Shown here: positions 24,090 through 35,233 of the stretch, one piece after another
Numbering within the stretch: the first letter of the stretch is position 1
How the letters are laid out: each line of letters begins with the position of its first letter
NCBI RefSeq assembly: GCF_030272615.1
Contig: NC_081411.1
Coordinates: forward strand, 838,666,136-838,730,135
Length of the DNA stretch: 64,000 bases
Direction of reading: 5' to 3'
DNA from: Cryptomeria japonica
Lineage: Eukaryota > Streptophyta > Pinopsida > Cupressales > Cupressaceae
Translations under genes and position numbers: made by a program
Notes under the pieces: model-generated
Seen by the model: only the letters and a program-made list of their open reading frames with translations
Databases searched by the model: none
What the model was told of the DNA's origin: nothing

Positions 24090-26366
24090 TCATAGAAGAA
24101 TGTGAGGAACAAAACCCCATGTGAGGAAAAAGTCCCCCCCATATGAGAGAAGAGAAGTCAAACTGTGACCCCCCCTCAATGGAGAATCTGCACCAATGAT
24201 AGAAGCTCGATGTATGAAGAAACTGCTCCATGAACGTTGAACAACATTCCTCCCCTTAGGAAGAAACAAAACCAAAGGTGTATCCATGAAGTATCCCCAA
24301 TCATGAAGGGAAGATGTATGAAGAAAACTCATGATGAAAGGAATCTCTGAAAACTGCTCAAGTGTCCCCATATCGATGCTGAAAGATACCCCCTCCAAAG
24401 GTGGTAAACTGTGCCACACTGCTGAAAAAGGCACTCCAAGATCTAGTGGAGATGGATGTAGAATATGTCCCAAAGACTCACATGTCTCCTCAAAACATAA
24501 AGAGACCTCCTCCAACTGCTGTACATAAGTATCCACAATCATGTCAACCTCAAAAGAATGATCATGTAGAGAATGAACAAGAGGGTCAGAGTGTGCCCTC
24601 ACAACAATCGAAGAAGGATCACCTTCATCAAAGAGAAGATGAATGTCATCAATGATGTCTCCCAAATCTGCAATGCAGGATTCCACAAACAAACCTGCAA
24701 TATCTGTCAAGTAATCATCCCATGAATCTGAAGCTGGAAGACAATGAATATCCTACTGCATTGAATCACATGAAGGCAAAACTGTCGCACTATCTGCATC
24801 ATCAGGTGCAATAGGTGATGTGATATCAATATGAGGAGATGAAATACAAGAATCAAGAATAAGTTCACATGTGAGAATCCCCATGTTCAAGTGTCCAAAG
24901 TTCTCCTCAAAGTCTGAACTATCACAAGAAGTGTGATCATAATGTGTAGAATCATCAAATGTGAAATCATCATCATCAACAAAATCTAAAAAGGAGTATA
25001 ACCAAGATGCATGATCAACCACCCCAGTCGCAATGATAGCTCTAGTCTCCATGTCTCTAATAAAAATTGAGTCAGGTGTGAACTCCACAACTCTCTTAGT
25101 TGTGCCATGTGTGATTTGATAGATAGAAAGGAGATTGTTTGTCAAGTGGGGTACACACAACACATAATTGAAGGAGTTATCCCCAATGTCAATAGATCCT
25201 TTCCCAATCACATCCATATATGTATGATTGCCCATCAAAATCTGTGGCATGGTGCAAGGCTCAAATATAGAGAACATAGACTACAAAGATGCCATATGAT
25301 GAGAAGCCCCTGAATCTAGAAGCCATCTCTCTGAATCATGATTGATAGTAGCACATAGAGCTTTTCCTTTTCTTGTTCCAAAAGAGTGAGTCTTCCCACT
25401 TGTAGAAGCTATGAATGCTTTCCCTTTTCCTTTTGAATGTGAGGATGTGGAAGTTGATGAATCATCCTTCTTGTAGACTTTAGGCAAATCAATGTTATGC
25501 TTTTTGATGATATGTGTGAGCTCATCAATCTTCTTAGAATGCAAATGATGTTCCTCATGACCAATCTTTTTACAATAGGCACAAGTAGGTTTCTCCCTCT
25601 TTGGTGAATTATCCCTCTTGGAAGAGGATATATCTCCTTGTTGTGGAGAGGATGATGCTTTGTCCTTAGGCTTTGATTGCCATTTCTTCTTGTTTGAGTT
25701 GTCCTTTTCTTGATTTCCTTTGTTCCCTTGATTTGCCACTAATGCTTGAGACTTAGAAGTCTTAAGAATGCCCATGCTTATCAACTTAGTTTGTTCCATC
25801 ATCAACATTTCATTGAAAACATCAAATGTAGGCATTTTGTAGCTTGAACCCATTGTCATCCTATGGGTTTGGAAACTAGAAACAAATGCTGCATATTCTT
25901 GTGGAAGCTTGCCTATCAAGTTGAATATCAATTGAGTATCATTTTTATCAATGCCACAATCTTTGAGTTGTGCCCTCAACTCATTTGCCTTAGTGACATA
26001 ATCTTGTATAGTATCAAAGTTCTTGGGATCTAACATGGTGAGATCACTATCAATTTGATATCCCCTAATCTCATCAACTTGACCATACAAGTCTTGAAAC
26101 TTTTGCCAAGCATCCTTGATTAGAGTACATTTCTCAATATGAAAAATGAGATCCTTTGATACATACTTTCTTAAGGTACCAATTTCCATGATATTTTTAG
26201 TGAGCCAATCTAAGTGACCAACTGGATCAACCTTAGGATCAGCGGGAGCAACAATAGTTCCATCAATGTAATGAGTGAGTCCTTTTTCCATAAGTTTACT
26301 CCATGCATCAATTTTCCAAGTAGCATAATTATGAGGAGTTAAGAGAGGAAACTTAGAAGAACCCAT
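24090..26366 (-). pseudogene. Gag-protease fusion with a novel tail (two amber codons)
   Basis: The ATG at 26366 (MGSSKFPLL) starts a copia gag: NYATWKIDAWSKL, IDGT, then AWQKFQDLYGQVDE, LRAQLKDCGI and NLIGKLPQEY. A zinc knuckle variant C-x2-C-x4-H-x4-H (CAYCKKIGHEEHHLH, around 25590-25545) has His in place of the last Cys. The protease site is LLDSGASHHM at 25310-25285. The frame continues through TAG at 25281-25283 to VPHLTNNLLSIYQIT and a GHLN relic, then TAG at 24753-24755, then about 220 residues rich in Asp, Ser and His with no known domain, ending at 24090. All three parts share one frame, 759 codons in total. The first Met 20 codons upstream (26426) is less likely because it adds a hydrophobic stretch that gag does not have. 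Confidence 0.85.
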
Positions 26367-27950
26367 AGCAGAAAAAAGGAAGGAACATAAGAGCACAAAA
26401 GCAAAAGAGACAGCCCCCAAATTCACTCAATCAAAGAACCCCCCCAAAATGATGATTTTGGCACTTTATATGTAGTGCGATTACAATGAGCCACTTGCAA
26501 AACAAGGTAAAGTGGACTTATGATGCAAATTTTACAACTTCTCAAATGAGATACAAGAGACTTCAATCAATAGTGCAATGAATCTAACTGAGATTCAAGC
26601 ATATATACAAGTACCAAAAGAGCCAAAAATGGCCAAAATCTGAAAGTACAATTTCTACTTCCAATGGCATCAATCTGATAGCATCATGTGAAAGTAGATG
26701 AAAAAATACGCACTTTCAAAAAAAATGACATCGGAAAAGGAGGTCGTATGACCCCAAACGAAGCCTTTGAAGTTGCAAAAACTGGGATTACTCAGGTACA
26801 GTCACCAAAAACTGTTTTTTCTAAAAAATTCATGCATCAAAATCAAAAAAATTCTTCACCACTGTGGAGAGCACAAAATTCTAGCCCATTTCAAAAAAAA
26901 TTACACCTAAAAAGGAGCAAAAATGAGCAAGTTATGGCCATTTGAAGTTGAACTGCAAAATCAAAAATGCAAATGAAACGGGCCTGCCAAATTTTGAAAA
27001 AATGCTGATGTGGCACTGATGTCAGCAAGTTATTGGGTTAAATTTGATAGCCGTATGACCGTTTTAAAAACTTCACCCTCTGCTGACTGGGCGTCCATAC
27101 TGTACGGACAAATGACGTTGCCAGGTGACTGTGTAGTCCGTATTGTACGGATTTGCTGACTGGGTGAGACATGTGATGTCTGCGTGGTGGGCGTATGGAT
27201 GATGTGGCTGCAGACTGTGTGTACGGGAGGTACCTGTGGGCCAGTTGCCACCTGCCATGTGGTGGTTGCGTGTTCGCCGGTTTTCCACGTGGCGGCGTTG
27301 GCGCCGGGAGGCGCTGCCTAGAGGCGGCGGGAGGCATTGTGCGCCACTGGGCGGAGCTGCTGCCGGTGGGAGAGTAAAGTGGGCAGCGACGTCGGGAACA
27401 GTCGATCGGGAATCTACGGATGGCAGCGTGCAAGTAAGTCAGTCGGCGGGAGGAACCAAGATGGTCGGCGGCGAGCACAGAGACCGATAGGATGGGAGGA
27501 CGATAGACCTGCACGGGGGGCAATGCGTGGACCTGGACAATAGGTATGGATCTGTCTGCAGACCTGCATGCACAAACCTGCAAGTATGGTAGGTCATGGG
27601 GGGGGTTCTGCGGACCACCCAAAAATTGATTTTTTTTTGTTTTTTCTGAATTTTTTTCGAAATTTTTTTGATTTTTGATTTTTCTGAACAATTTTTTTTT
27701 TCGAAAATAAAATTTTTTTTTGAAAAATATATTAAATTTTTTTTGAAATCGGTACAATACTAGCAAAATTGAAGAAAAAAAATTTCTCACCAAAATAGGC
27801 CGACTTTATAACCAAAATTCATGGAAACGGCCTCCTGGACGCAATGGCGAGGTCGGATCTGGTCTAGGATGCCTCGCAAAGATGCTGCTCCTCAAATCTG
27901 CCTCTTGACGTCGCAATAATGCCTCTTCAAGATGAATCAATGAAGCCCCA
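26367..27950 (-). other. Long 5' leader of the non-autonomous copia element, with a GC-rich patch
   Basis: 1.58 kb lie between the PBS and the gag start. 27170-27540 is strongly GC-rich against the AT-rich surroundings. Two near-palindromes with the pattern TCCRTAYTGTACGGA lie at 27094-27108 and 27137-27151, each next to a GCTGACTGGG copy. 27628-27780 is a T-rich tract. Open frames across the GC-rich patch on both strands look random. The leader position suggests packaging or translation control signals, but this is inference. Confidence 0.55.
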
Positions 27951-27964
27951 ATGGCTCTGATACC
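27951..27964 (-). promoter_or_regulatory. Primer binding site of the non-autonomous copia element
   Basis: The plus strand reads TGGCTCTGATACCA; on the minus strand TGGTATCAGAGCCA, the initiator-Met PBS, sits one base from the LTR at 27966. Confidence 0.93.
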
Positions 27965-27965
27965 A

Positions 27966-28442
27966 TGTGATATTTTGCCAAGATCAAGAGCTCAATGAAA
28001 TGTACAAAATAGAGGCATAATATGGGACAAGAATAAACTGTATTCTCATCAATAGAAAATGATCAATAATCAAATTACATAGCTACATACAATGTAGCTG
28101 AGCTTACTTATATAGGCAAGGCTAGGGATATGTGAGCACACAAACATGACATGTGGCTCAATAAGAAACAAGGGTAGGTAGGAAATAGGTGTGGGTAGGT
28201 AGGAGAAATAATATAATAGTCCACATGAAGTGGATCACCCACTGAATGTGGAGTGTAACAACAAGAGTGGAGTGTAACAACAAGATCAACACCATAAAAG
28301 GTGGAATTTCTCCTACACACACTATCCCAATGGGGCACAAACACCCAAGTGTCTCATACCCAAACTACTATGAAATGCATTATCCTAAGTAAATTTAAGT
28401 AAGTGTAATAATATACATGATGAATAATTATTTACACCAACA
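27966..28442 (-). repeat. 5' LTR of the non-autonomous copia element
   Basis: 477 bp, plus-strand ends TGTGATATTT and CACCAACA. It is longer than its partner by a 21-bp insertion near 28183 that duplicates a GGGTAGGTAGG word. Confidence 0.93.
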
Positions 28443-28447
28443 AATAC
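28443..28447. other. Target site duplication AATAC (right)
   Basis: Matches 23406-23410 exactly. Confidence 0.92.
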
Positions 28448-28514
28448 CATTACCAGTTCAATTGACATCAATGACAACATATCATTAATGCAATCTATAT
28501 GCAAAATACCAACA

Positions 28515-28717
28515 GTGATAAGCTAAGGGATAGTGACAAAATTTTGAAATAATCTAAGGAATATATATGAAAGGTTGTAACAAGCCAATGGATAAAGACC
28601 AAAAGCTATGATAGACTAAAAGTTGTGAATAGCATGCAAGACATTCATGAAGATCTTTAGCCTTGTCAAGATCAAAGGTGGAAAATGGGATATGGACATG
28701 GGGGATGATAGGATAAT
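28515..28717. other. Unassigned spacer
   Basis: No gene. Continues the text seen left of 22177 and is cut by the GAAAC target site of the next element. Confidence 0.45.
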
Positions 28718-28722
28718 GAAAC
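28718..28722. other. Target site duplication GAAAC (left)
   Basis: GAAAC here and at 53525-53529 flank the large minus-strand element exactly, although they lie almost 25 kb apart because of the nested insertion. Confidence 0.92.
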
Positions 28723-28945
28723 TGTGTAAGGGAAAAAGTGACACTAAGCAAACATGCCCTAATCTCACTTTCAATCACACACTTGTGGAATACGAAAGAG
28801 CCTAGAGGTATCACACAATTGGCTACTTCTTTTTGTGGAAGAGAGAGCCACGGGCTACCTATTAGGATTTCTATTCCTTTGTTGCAAATGATAGATAAAA
28901 TGATGCAAGTTCAACTACTAGCCCTAGAGTGCAAGTATGAACTAG
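28723..28945 (-). repeat. Low-coordinate LTR, left piece
   Basis: TGTGTAAGGGAAAAAGTG start; differs from 51864-52086 at two positions by eye. It is cut at GAACTAG, followed by a CCC filler and then gypsy RT sequence. Confidence 0.92.
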
Positions 28946-28948
28946 CCC

Positions 28949-31710
28949 TAGATTTGGTACCAGGAGCCGAGCCAGTTTCGAGGGCACCTTATAGGATGAC
29001 CACTCATGAGCTTAATGAGCTCAAGATGCAGCTAGAGGAACTCTTAGAGAAGGGTCACATCCGTCCTAGCGTCTCCCCTTGGGGCGCACCAGTCATCTTT
29101 GTGAAGAAGAAAGACGGATCCCTTCGGTTATGCATGGATTACAGGCAACTGAATAAAGTAACCATCAAGAACCGCTATCCCTTCTCGAGGATCGATGATT
29201 TGTTTGATCAGCTGCAGGGTGCCAAAGTGTTTTCCAAAATAGACCTGAAGTCAGGATATCATCAATTGAGAATTGTGGAAAGTGATATCCACAAGACCGC
29301 GTTTCGCACCAGATATGGCCACTATGAGTTCACTGTGGTCCCATTCGGTCTTACGAATGCTCCAGCTGTATTCATGACTCTCATGAATGGGGTATTCCGC
29401 ACCTTCCTTGACCGATTTGTGATAGTGTTCCTCGATGACATATTGATCTATTCCCGAAATGAGCAGGAGCATGAGGAGCATTTGAGGCAGGTTTTGCAGT
29501 GTTTGAGGGACAACCAGTTGTTCGGCAGTTTGTCGAAGTGTGCTTTCTTAAGATCACAGGTCAAGTACCTAGGGCATGTTATATTCGGTGATGGGATCTC
29601 AGTCGACCCATCAAAGATTAGAGCCATCATGGATTCGCCGGCACCTACCAGTGTGACAGAAGTCAGGAGCTTCATGGGTTTAGCAGGATACTATAAACGT
29701 TTTGTGGAGGGATTTTCTAGAGTTGCACACCCCATCACATCCCTCCAGCGAAAAGGGAAGAAATTCAAGTGGACAGAGAAGTGTGAGAGGGCTTTTCAGG
29801 ATCTAAAAAGGGCACTTACTAGTGCACCTATTCTTATTGTGCCAGGCCCCACGGCCGACTTCATGGTATGCACGGATGCTTCCTTAGATGGATTGGGAGC
29901 AGTTCTTATGCAGGAGGGTAGGGTTATAGCATACGAGTCTAGGAAACTTAAGACTCACAAGCTTAACTACCCTACGCACGACCTAGAGCTTGCAGCAGTT
30001 GTACATGCACTTGTGAGGTGGAGACACTTCCTTTTAGGTCATCACTTCGAGCTTCATTCAGACCATCAGAGTTTGCAGTATATCTTTACCCAGCCTAACC
30101 TTAATGCACGACAGAGGAGATGGATGGAGTTCCTTTGTGAGTATGATTTTGATGTTCATTACATCAAAGGAAAGGAGAATGTGGTCGCAGATGCCCTAAG
30201 TAGGAGACGACATGAGGTTTACACCATATCCATGAGCACTGATTTGAGAGACCGTATTTTGCAGCGATTGCCAGAGGATGATTGGTATCTTGAGGTTTGT
30301 CAGAGGATCCGTAATCAGGAGACCCTGGAAGGGAAGTTTGCGAACTACTCTTTGGAGTCTGATGGTCTATTACGCCATAGAGGACGCATTTATGTACCCT
30401 CTCCTGGGGGTTTGCGAGATTTCATTATCATGGAGGCTCATAGAGCTCCTTATGCAGCGCATCCCGGGGTTAAGAAGATGAATGCTGACTTGAGATAGTT
30501 ATATCATTGGCCAGGAATGCGGCAGCTTATCGCCGAGTTAGTAGCCCGATGCCTTGAGTGTCAGAGAGTCAAGGCAGAGCACCGCCATCCAGGTGGGTTA
30601 CTCCAGTCCCATGCTATACCAGAGTGGAAGTGGGATACTATATCCATGGACTTCATTATTGGTCTTCCTATGTCATCTCGTCGCCATGATGCTATCTTGG
30701 TGACAGTTGACAAATTGACCAAAGTAGCCCACTTCTCACCAGTCCGAACTACCTTCATAGCTCCAGCAGTGGCACAGGTGTTCTTACGGGACATTGTTAG
30801 GCTTCATGGTGTCCCATGCAAGATTATCTCTGATAGGGATTCTCTCTTTACATCTTCCTTTTGGAAGGCATTACAGACAGCGTTGGGCACCAAGCTCAAC
30901 TTTAGCACAGCATATCATCCAGAGACAGATGGCTAGACAGAGCGGGTTAACTAGGTGTTAGAGGATATGCTCCGCATGTACGTCATGGATCATCAGACCC
31001 GATGGGAGGAGTACCTGCATTTAGTAGAATTTGCCTATAATAATGGGCATCACACTTCCTTGGGGATGCCACCCTTTCAGGCTTTGTATGGCAGACCATG
31101 CAGGACACCTTTGAGTTGGGATCGTATTGAGGACAGAGTGGCCATAGGCCCTGAGTTGGTCCGTGATATGGAGCAGCAGGTAATTTTGATTAGACAGTGC
31201 CTCAGAGAGGCACAGGATAGGCAGAAGAAATATGCAGATACAAAGAGGATAGACCGGAGTTACATGGTTGGGGACAAAGTTTTCCGGAGAGTGCGACCGC
31301 ATAAGAGTCCAATCCGCTATGGAAAGGGTTCTAAGCTCGCACCTCGCTTTGTCGGACCCTTCGAGATCCTTGAGAGGATAGGACCAGTTGCTTATCGCCT
31401 AGCTTTGCCACCTAGCCTGTCACGCATCCACGATGTATTTCATGTGTCAGTTTTGAGAAAGTATATCTATGATGAGTCTCATATTTTAGATTGGGATGCC
31501 TTGCAGGTGGAGTCGGACGGGCAGCTAGCCTTGGAGCCCATTCGCATTTTGGCTCGCCGGACGTTGGCCCTTCGAGGTCGAGAGCTGGATGAGGTTAGGG
31601 TCCAGTGGGATTGCTATGATAAGGTTACAGCTTCATGGGAGGATACAGCACGTATGAGATCACAGTACCCTCATCTTTTTGATGAACTCCAGGAGGACGT
31701 TCATGCCTAG
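28949..31710 (+). pseudogene. Ty3/gypsy pol, internal copy 1, 5'-truncated (RT-RNase H-integrase)
   Basis: Starts abruptly inside the RT N-terminus ([16 protein letters not shown]) and is almost identical to 38229-40991. RT landmarks are [21 protein letters not shown] and the active site FLDD (29428-29439). RNase H shows [10 protein letters not shown]. Integrase has the HHCC zinc region (AHRAP... CLECQ) and SMDFIIGLP. Three in-frame TAG codons break it at 30496, 30934 and 30952; the middle one is shared with copy 2 and the others read CAG there. Gag, protease, PBS and the 5' LTR are missing. Upstream, LTR sequence of the host element happens to be open in the same frame back to 28738, giving a chimeric frame. 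Confidence 0.93.
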
Positions 31711-31720
31711 AGGGGGAGGG
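31710..31720 (+). promoter_or_regulatory. Polypurine tract, gypsy copy 1
   Basis: GAGGGGGAGGG directly between the pol stop codon and the LTR start TGTGAGGCCC. Confidence 0.9.
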
Positions 31721-34415
31721 TGTGAGGCCCTACCCCAACCCATCCTATCTCTTCAGTTATTTTCATTTTGGAACTATTTTGGATGCTAGTTTTGACACAC
31801 TATGGATATAGAACTTTTCATGATTCCGCGATTTTGGTAACATTGATATATGTGGATGCTTCATTTCTATGCCTTGTGGATTATAGAATATTATATGATT
31901 CTAGATTAAGGTAATGTTGGGATGATGCGGGTTATTATCTGAATTTCAGGATTTGATATAATGTTTGGAAAATGTTTGCATATATTGTAGATGGATCAAA
32001 TTTTGAGGATTATGAGGAAATTGCTTTGAATTGTGACAAATCATATTTCATAATGTCAAGTCTTCGCAGAATGAATGTATTGTATTCTGATTATGTGATT
32101 TTATATATTATATGAGGCTATTTGGGAAGTACTAATGTTTAAATTGAGATGTGCAGGAAAATATCCATGTGACCATGGAAATATTAGGGAGAATCAAGCC
32201 TAGGCTAATGTGCATTAGAAAAACCAGGGGTTGTCTATTTGGAGAGACAACACCCCGCATGTACTGTATTTTATTCGTAAATGTAAAATGTTGCATGAGT
32301 GTAATTTATATTTATTGGATTGATTAAATTGTTTAAGGGACAATTGCCATGTGGTTATTGTGATGTGGAATTATGTTGTAGTGTCACTTGACACCTATGT
32401 AGTATGTTGTGCTGGCAATTTGTCATGTCACCTTTTTGAAAGTTTTATTTTTGTTAATAGTTATATCCCTTAGTGAGCTTGGAAGGAGTGAGAGAGGCCT
32501 TCTTAGGCTAAGAATGGAAGCTTAGTGAGCTAATCACCCACTCTCCATCCTTGGAGATTTTGGGAAAAACTTGAAAGAAAAAAAAAGAAACCAGTTTTAG
32601 GAATTAGAGGAATTTGGGGGCCAAAGGATTGCAGAAAGTTGTGTGGATTGGGCAGCTCATCTCCAACTAAATTTAGCATACCTATTGGCAGAATAAGGTT
32701 GGTTGTTATCTCCTCTTTTTTTTGTTGTTTATGTTAGTTATGTTGTTTGTAGAAGGAAAGAAATGCTTGTAAAGAAAGTGTGTATGTAAATTGTGTGTTG
32801 AAGAAAATAATGTGTAGTTTCATTTCTATGTTTTTCTGTTTTGTGTTCTTGTTTTGGGAGTGTCCAAGATCTTCTACTCTTGGGAGATTAGGATGATCTT
32901 GGGGTGGAAGAAGCATGACAGCCTTGGGTGAGAGGCTCTCCTTAAGGAAAGTGATCTCAAGGGTGTCCTTTGTGACCCTTGCTGCATAGCCTTGTGTATG
33001 CATTTGGGGGTCATAAGGGGAGAGAAATGGCTTTGAGCCTTTGGGGGGCATAAGGTGGCTGGGATGTATTCTGTTGAGTATTTTGTGTTGCCATGAGGTG
33101 GCTTGTGATATATTTTTTTTGGCTGCAGTCTCCCCAATGGTACTTGGTCCACTTCCACCCGTAGATTGATCATCACAAAATGTGGTGATAGTGTAGCTTG
33201 GGATGGGAAAGTGTATGTGTTGTGTGTTTTCCCTATTGTTGTGTTGTATTGCCTGATTGTAACCCGTCTAGGTCTTGGTTCTCCTAGCTCGGGGGTGGCT
33301 TCTGGTAAGCCTAGGCTGGGAGGTGAGCATCCCATGGTCACAGTCCTAAAATTTACTTGCAGGTGGCTTGGGAAAAGGATTAGGAGTTGCAGATTGATGT
33401 GTTGCAGACTTCTATTCAGAATTCTTATTTTTATTTTAATGCAGAAAAAAAAAAAGGAGAGAAAATGCATATGTGAATATAAGGCTTAAAATGATTCTGT
33501 TTCTGTTTAAACAAATGTAATCCTTATTTTCTGTGTGAAGATTAGAGAAAGATGACTGTTTGGATTATTCACCCATTTTTATATATGGGTTATTGTAACT
33601 ATCATTCTGGAAAAACAATGTAAATTTCATTTTATGTTTTGAAGTCTATAGTGTTTGTTGTAGTCTACATTTTAAATCTAGTCTATTCTCTTGTTATTTA
33701 CTGCAATATTAAAGGAAAGAAACAAAAAAAAAAAAAAAAAAATTGCACTAGAATTCCTTCTTTACTATTCACTAGTTTATTTACTGCATTAGTAAGGAAA
33801 AGAAAAAAAAAAGAAATGCAGTACGGTTATTATTTTCTTGCATAATGTAAATTTTGTTTATGACTGTTTTAGAAAAAAAAAAAAAGGAGAGAGAACTAGT
33901 ATTGTTTTATTTCTCACTATTTACTTGCATAGTTTTAAATCCTGTTATTTTATGTCTGTTAGAAAGAAAGGAGAACCAGAATCGTTTTATTTCTATGGAG
34001 AGTTAAATAAAAGGAAGAAGAAAACAGACCTAATCTAATGCTGTTAGAAAACTAAAAATAGAATGTAAATGGTTAAAACCCCAGATCAATATAAGGGTTT
34101 TTAACCCTATTACTTCAACATTTGGTCATATATATATTTCTATATATATAGAAGTATATATATTGAAAATATATACCTATATATATATATATAGAATATA
34201 TGTATATAAGTTTCCGGCAAGTGCATGCCCTGTAACAACAAAATAGAAGATACATTCTGAATCTTGTGCATCCCTGTTACAAAACCTATAAAAAGAATTG
34301 CAGAATAGAATTTCTTAATATATATATATATATATTCTCTGCATCAAAAAAAATACACTCTATGGATGCCTGTAGAAGTAAATATTTTCATATTCGTAAA
34401 TGATATTGTGCATAT

Positions 34416-34447
<32 letters not shown>

Positions 34448-34574
34448 AATATAATATACACAATATACATTTGACATTAAAAAAAAAATACATCATAAAC
34501 ATTTTTATCAAACCCCGAAATATAACAAAATGGGTTTTTTTTTCAAAAAAAAAAAAGGGAAATGGGCACGCGGG

Positions 34575-34812
34575 CCACTGTGCGTAACACAGTGGACGGC
34601 CACGGCCGAGCCACTGTGCTACACACAGTGGGCGGCGCCGAAGGGCACCGCACTGTGTGTAACACAGTGGGCGGTCGCGGCCGCCACTGTGCTACGCACA
34701 GTGAACGGCGCCCGCCACTGTGTGTATACATAGTGGGCGGCGGCTATGTCGTCCGCCACTGTGTGTACACACAGTGGGCGGCGCTGCCGCCACTGTGCGT
34801 AGGCACAGCGGC
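34575..34812. repeat. Cluster of seven GC-rich hairpins in the gypsy LTR
   Basis: Seven consecutive inverted repeats built on CCACTGTG...CACAGTGG: 34575-34595, 34611-34632, 34651-34669, 34684-34703, 34711-34740, 34753-34782 and 34786-34812. Arms are 7-12 bp with short loops (for example CCGCCACTGTGTG/CACACAGTGGGCGG). Spacers are GGCGGC- and GGCC-rich. The cluster lies about 135 bp upstream of the telobox/TATA block. It is repeated in the other LTR at 44253-44491. Confidence 0.92.
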
Positions 34813-34945
34813 ACCCGGACAACCTGTAAAAAAAACCTCCGCCTCTCCCCCACATGAAACCCTCCGCCGTGCCCTAGTTCGTCGTACCTGCAACCTCCAA
34901 AACCACAAAAAAAAAGGGACATACAATAAAATATAGACATTTAAT

Positions 34946-34980
34946 AAACCCTAACCCATTTCGGGTTAGGGTATAAAAGG
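34946..34980 (+). promoter_or_regulatory. Probable LTR promoter: telobox palindrome plus TATA box
   Basis: AAACCCTAACCC (34946-34957) and GGGTTAGGGT form a dyad, immediately followed by TATAAAAGG (34972-34980). A second dyad, AACCCTAACCC / GGGTTAGGGTT, lies at 35024-35051. A TATA box at this place would put the RNA start about 25-35 bp downstream, near 35005-35015, inside the LTR as required for a U3/R border. Experimental support is lacking. Confidence 0.65.
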
Positions 34981-35068
34981 ATAAAAATAAAATAAAGCAA
35001 GTATAATATATAAAAAAAAATGCAACCCTAACCCAATTTTGGGTTAGGGTTAGCATTATAATAATTTT

Positions 35069-35093
35069 ATATACATATATATATATATATATT

Positions 35094-35137
<44 letters not shown>

Positions 35138-35198
35138 TTAAATTGGAGCATTATAATTGATTTTATTGAGGGATTAGTAAACAAGAATTGATATTGTG

Positions 35199-35231
<33 letters not shown>
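35069..35231. repeat. AT microsatellites in the middle gypsy LTR
   Basis: (TA)n runs at 35069-35131 and 35202-35231; shorter ones lie at 34129-34205, 34317-34335 and 34415-34452. Copy number differs slightly from the other LTR. Confidence 0.9.

Positions 35232-35233
<2 letters not shown>

Larger units (their letters stand above)
23411..28442 (-). mobile_element. Non-autonomous Ty1/copia-type element (gag-protease only)
   Basis: A 5.03-kb element with two LTRs (23411-23866 and 27966-28442), a perfect AATAC target duplication, a PBS next to the high-coordinate LTR and a G-rich PPT next to the low-coordinate one, so it runs on the minus strand. Its single frame (24090-26366) encodes gag, zinc knuckle and protease, then a short pre-integrase relic and an unrelated acidic tail. 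Integrase, RT and RNase H are absent with no sign of room for them. The LTRs differ at about eleven positions by eye plus a 21-bp insertion in the 5' LTR, so it is fairly recent. It would need enzymes from another copia element. Confidence 0.92.
22177..28514 (-). mobile_element. Minus-strand copia solo LTR, split by a non-autonomous copia element
   Basis: Read on the minus strand it starts TGTTGGTATTTTGC (28514 downward) and ends in TTCTACCA (22177), with CTGATTCACGCCCCCCC just before the end. The pieces are 28448-28514 and 22177-23410, together about 1.3 kb. A block of degenerate CCCTTAACAGGG-type repeats (22560-22810) is shared with the LTR at 59995, so both belong to the same family. The flanks GTATC and GTGAT are not a clean duplication. 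No internal region or second LTR remains. Confidence 0.7.

Noticed and set aside
27038-27793. 251-codon minus-strand frame and overlapping plus-strand frames in the GC-rich leader
   Set aside because: The frames overlap on both strands in a GC-rich patch where stops are rare. There is no domain, and the region lies between PBS and gag of a retroelement.
33166-33489. 107-codon frame and opposite 198-codon frame inside the gypsy LTR, repeated at 42551-43166
   Set aside because: They are conserved only because the LTRs are copies. They lie in non-coding LTR sequence and overlap A-rich runs.
34575-34812. CRISPR-like array
   Set aside because: Units are palindromic, spaced irregularly by short GC-rich linkers, and sit in a plant retroelement LTR; there are no spacers of uniform length and no cas genes.
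34543-34936. Open frames on both strands across the hairpin cluster
   Set aside because: Inverted GC-rich repeats give mirror-image frames (repeated TQW/HTVG words) on both strands, so they reflect the repeat and not a protein.
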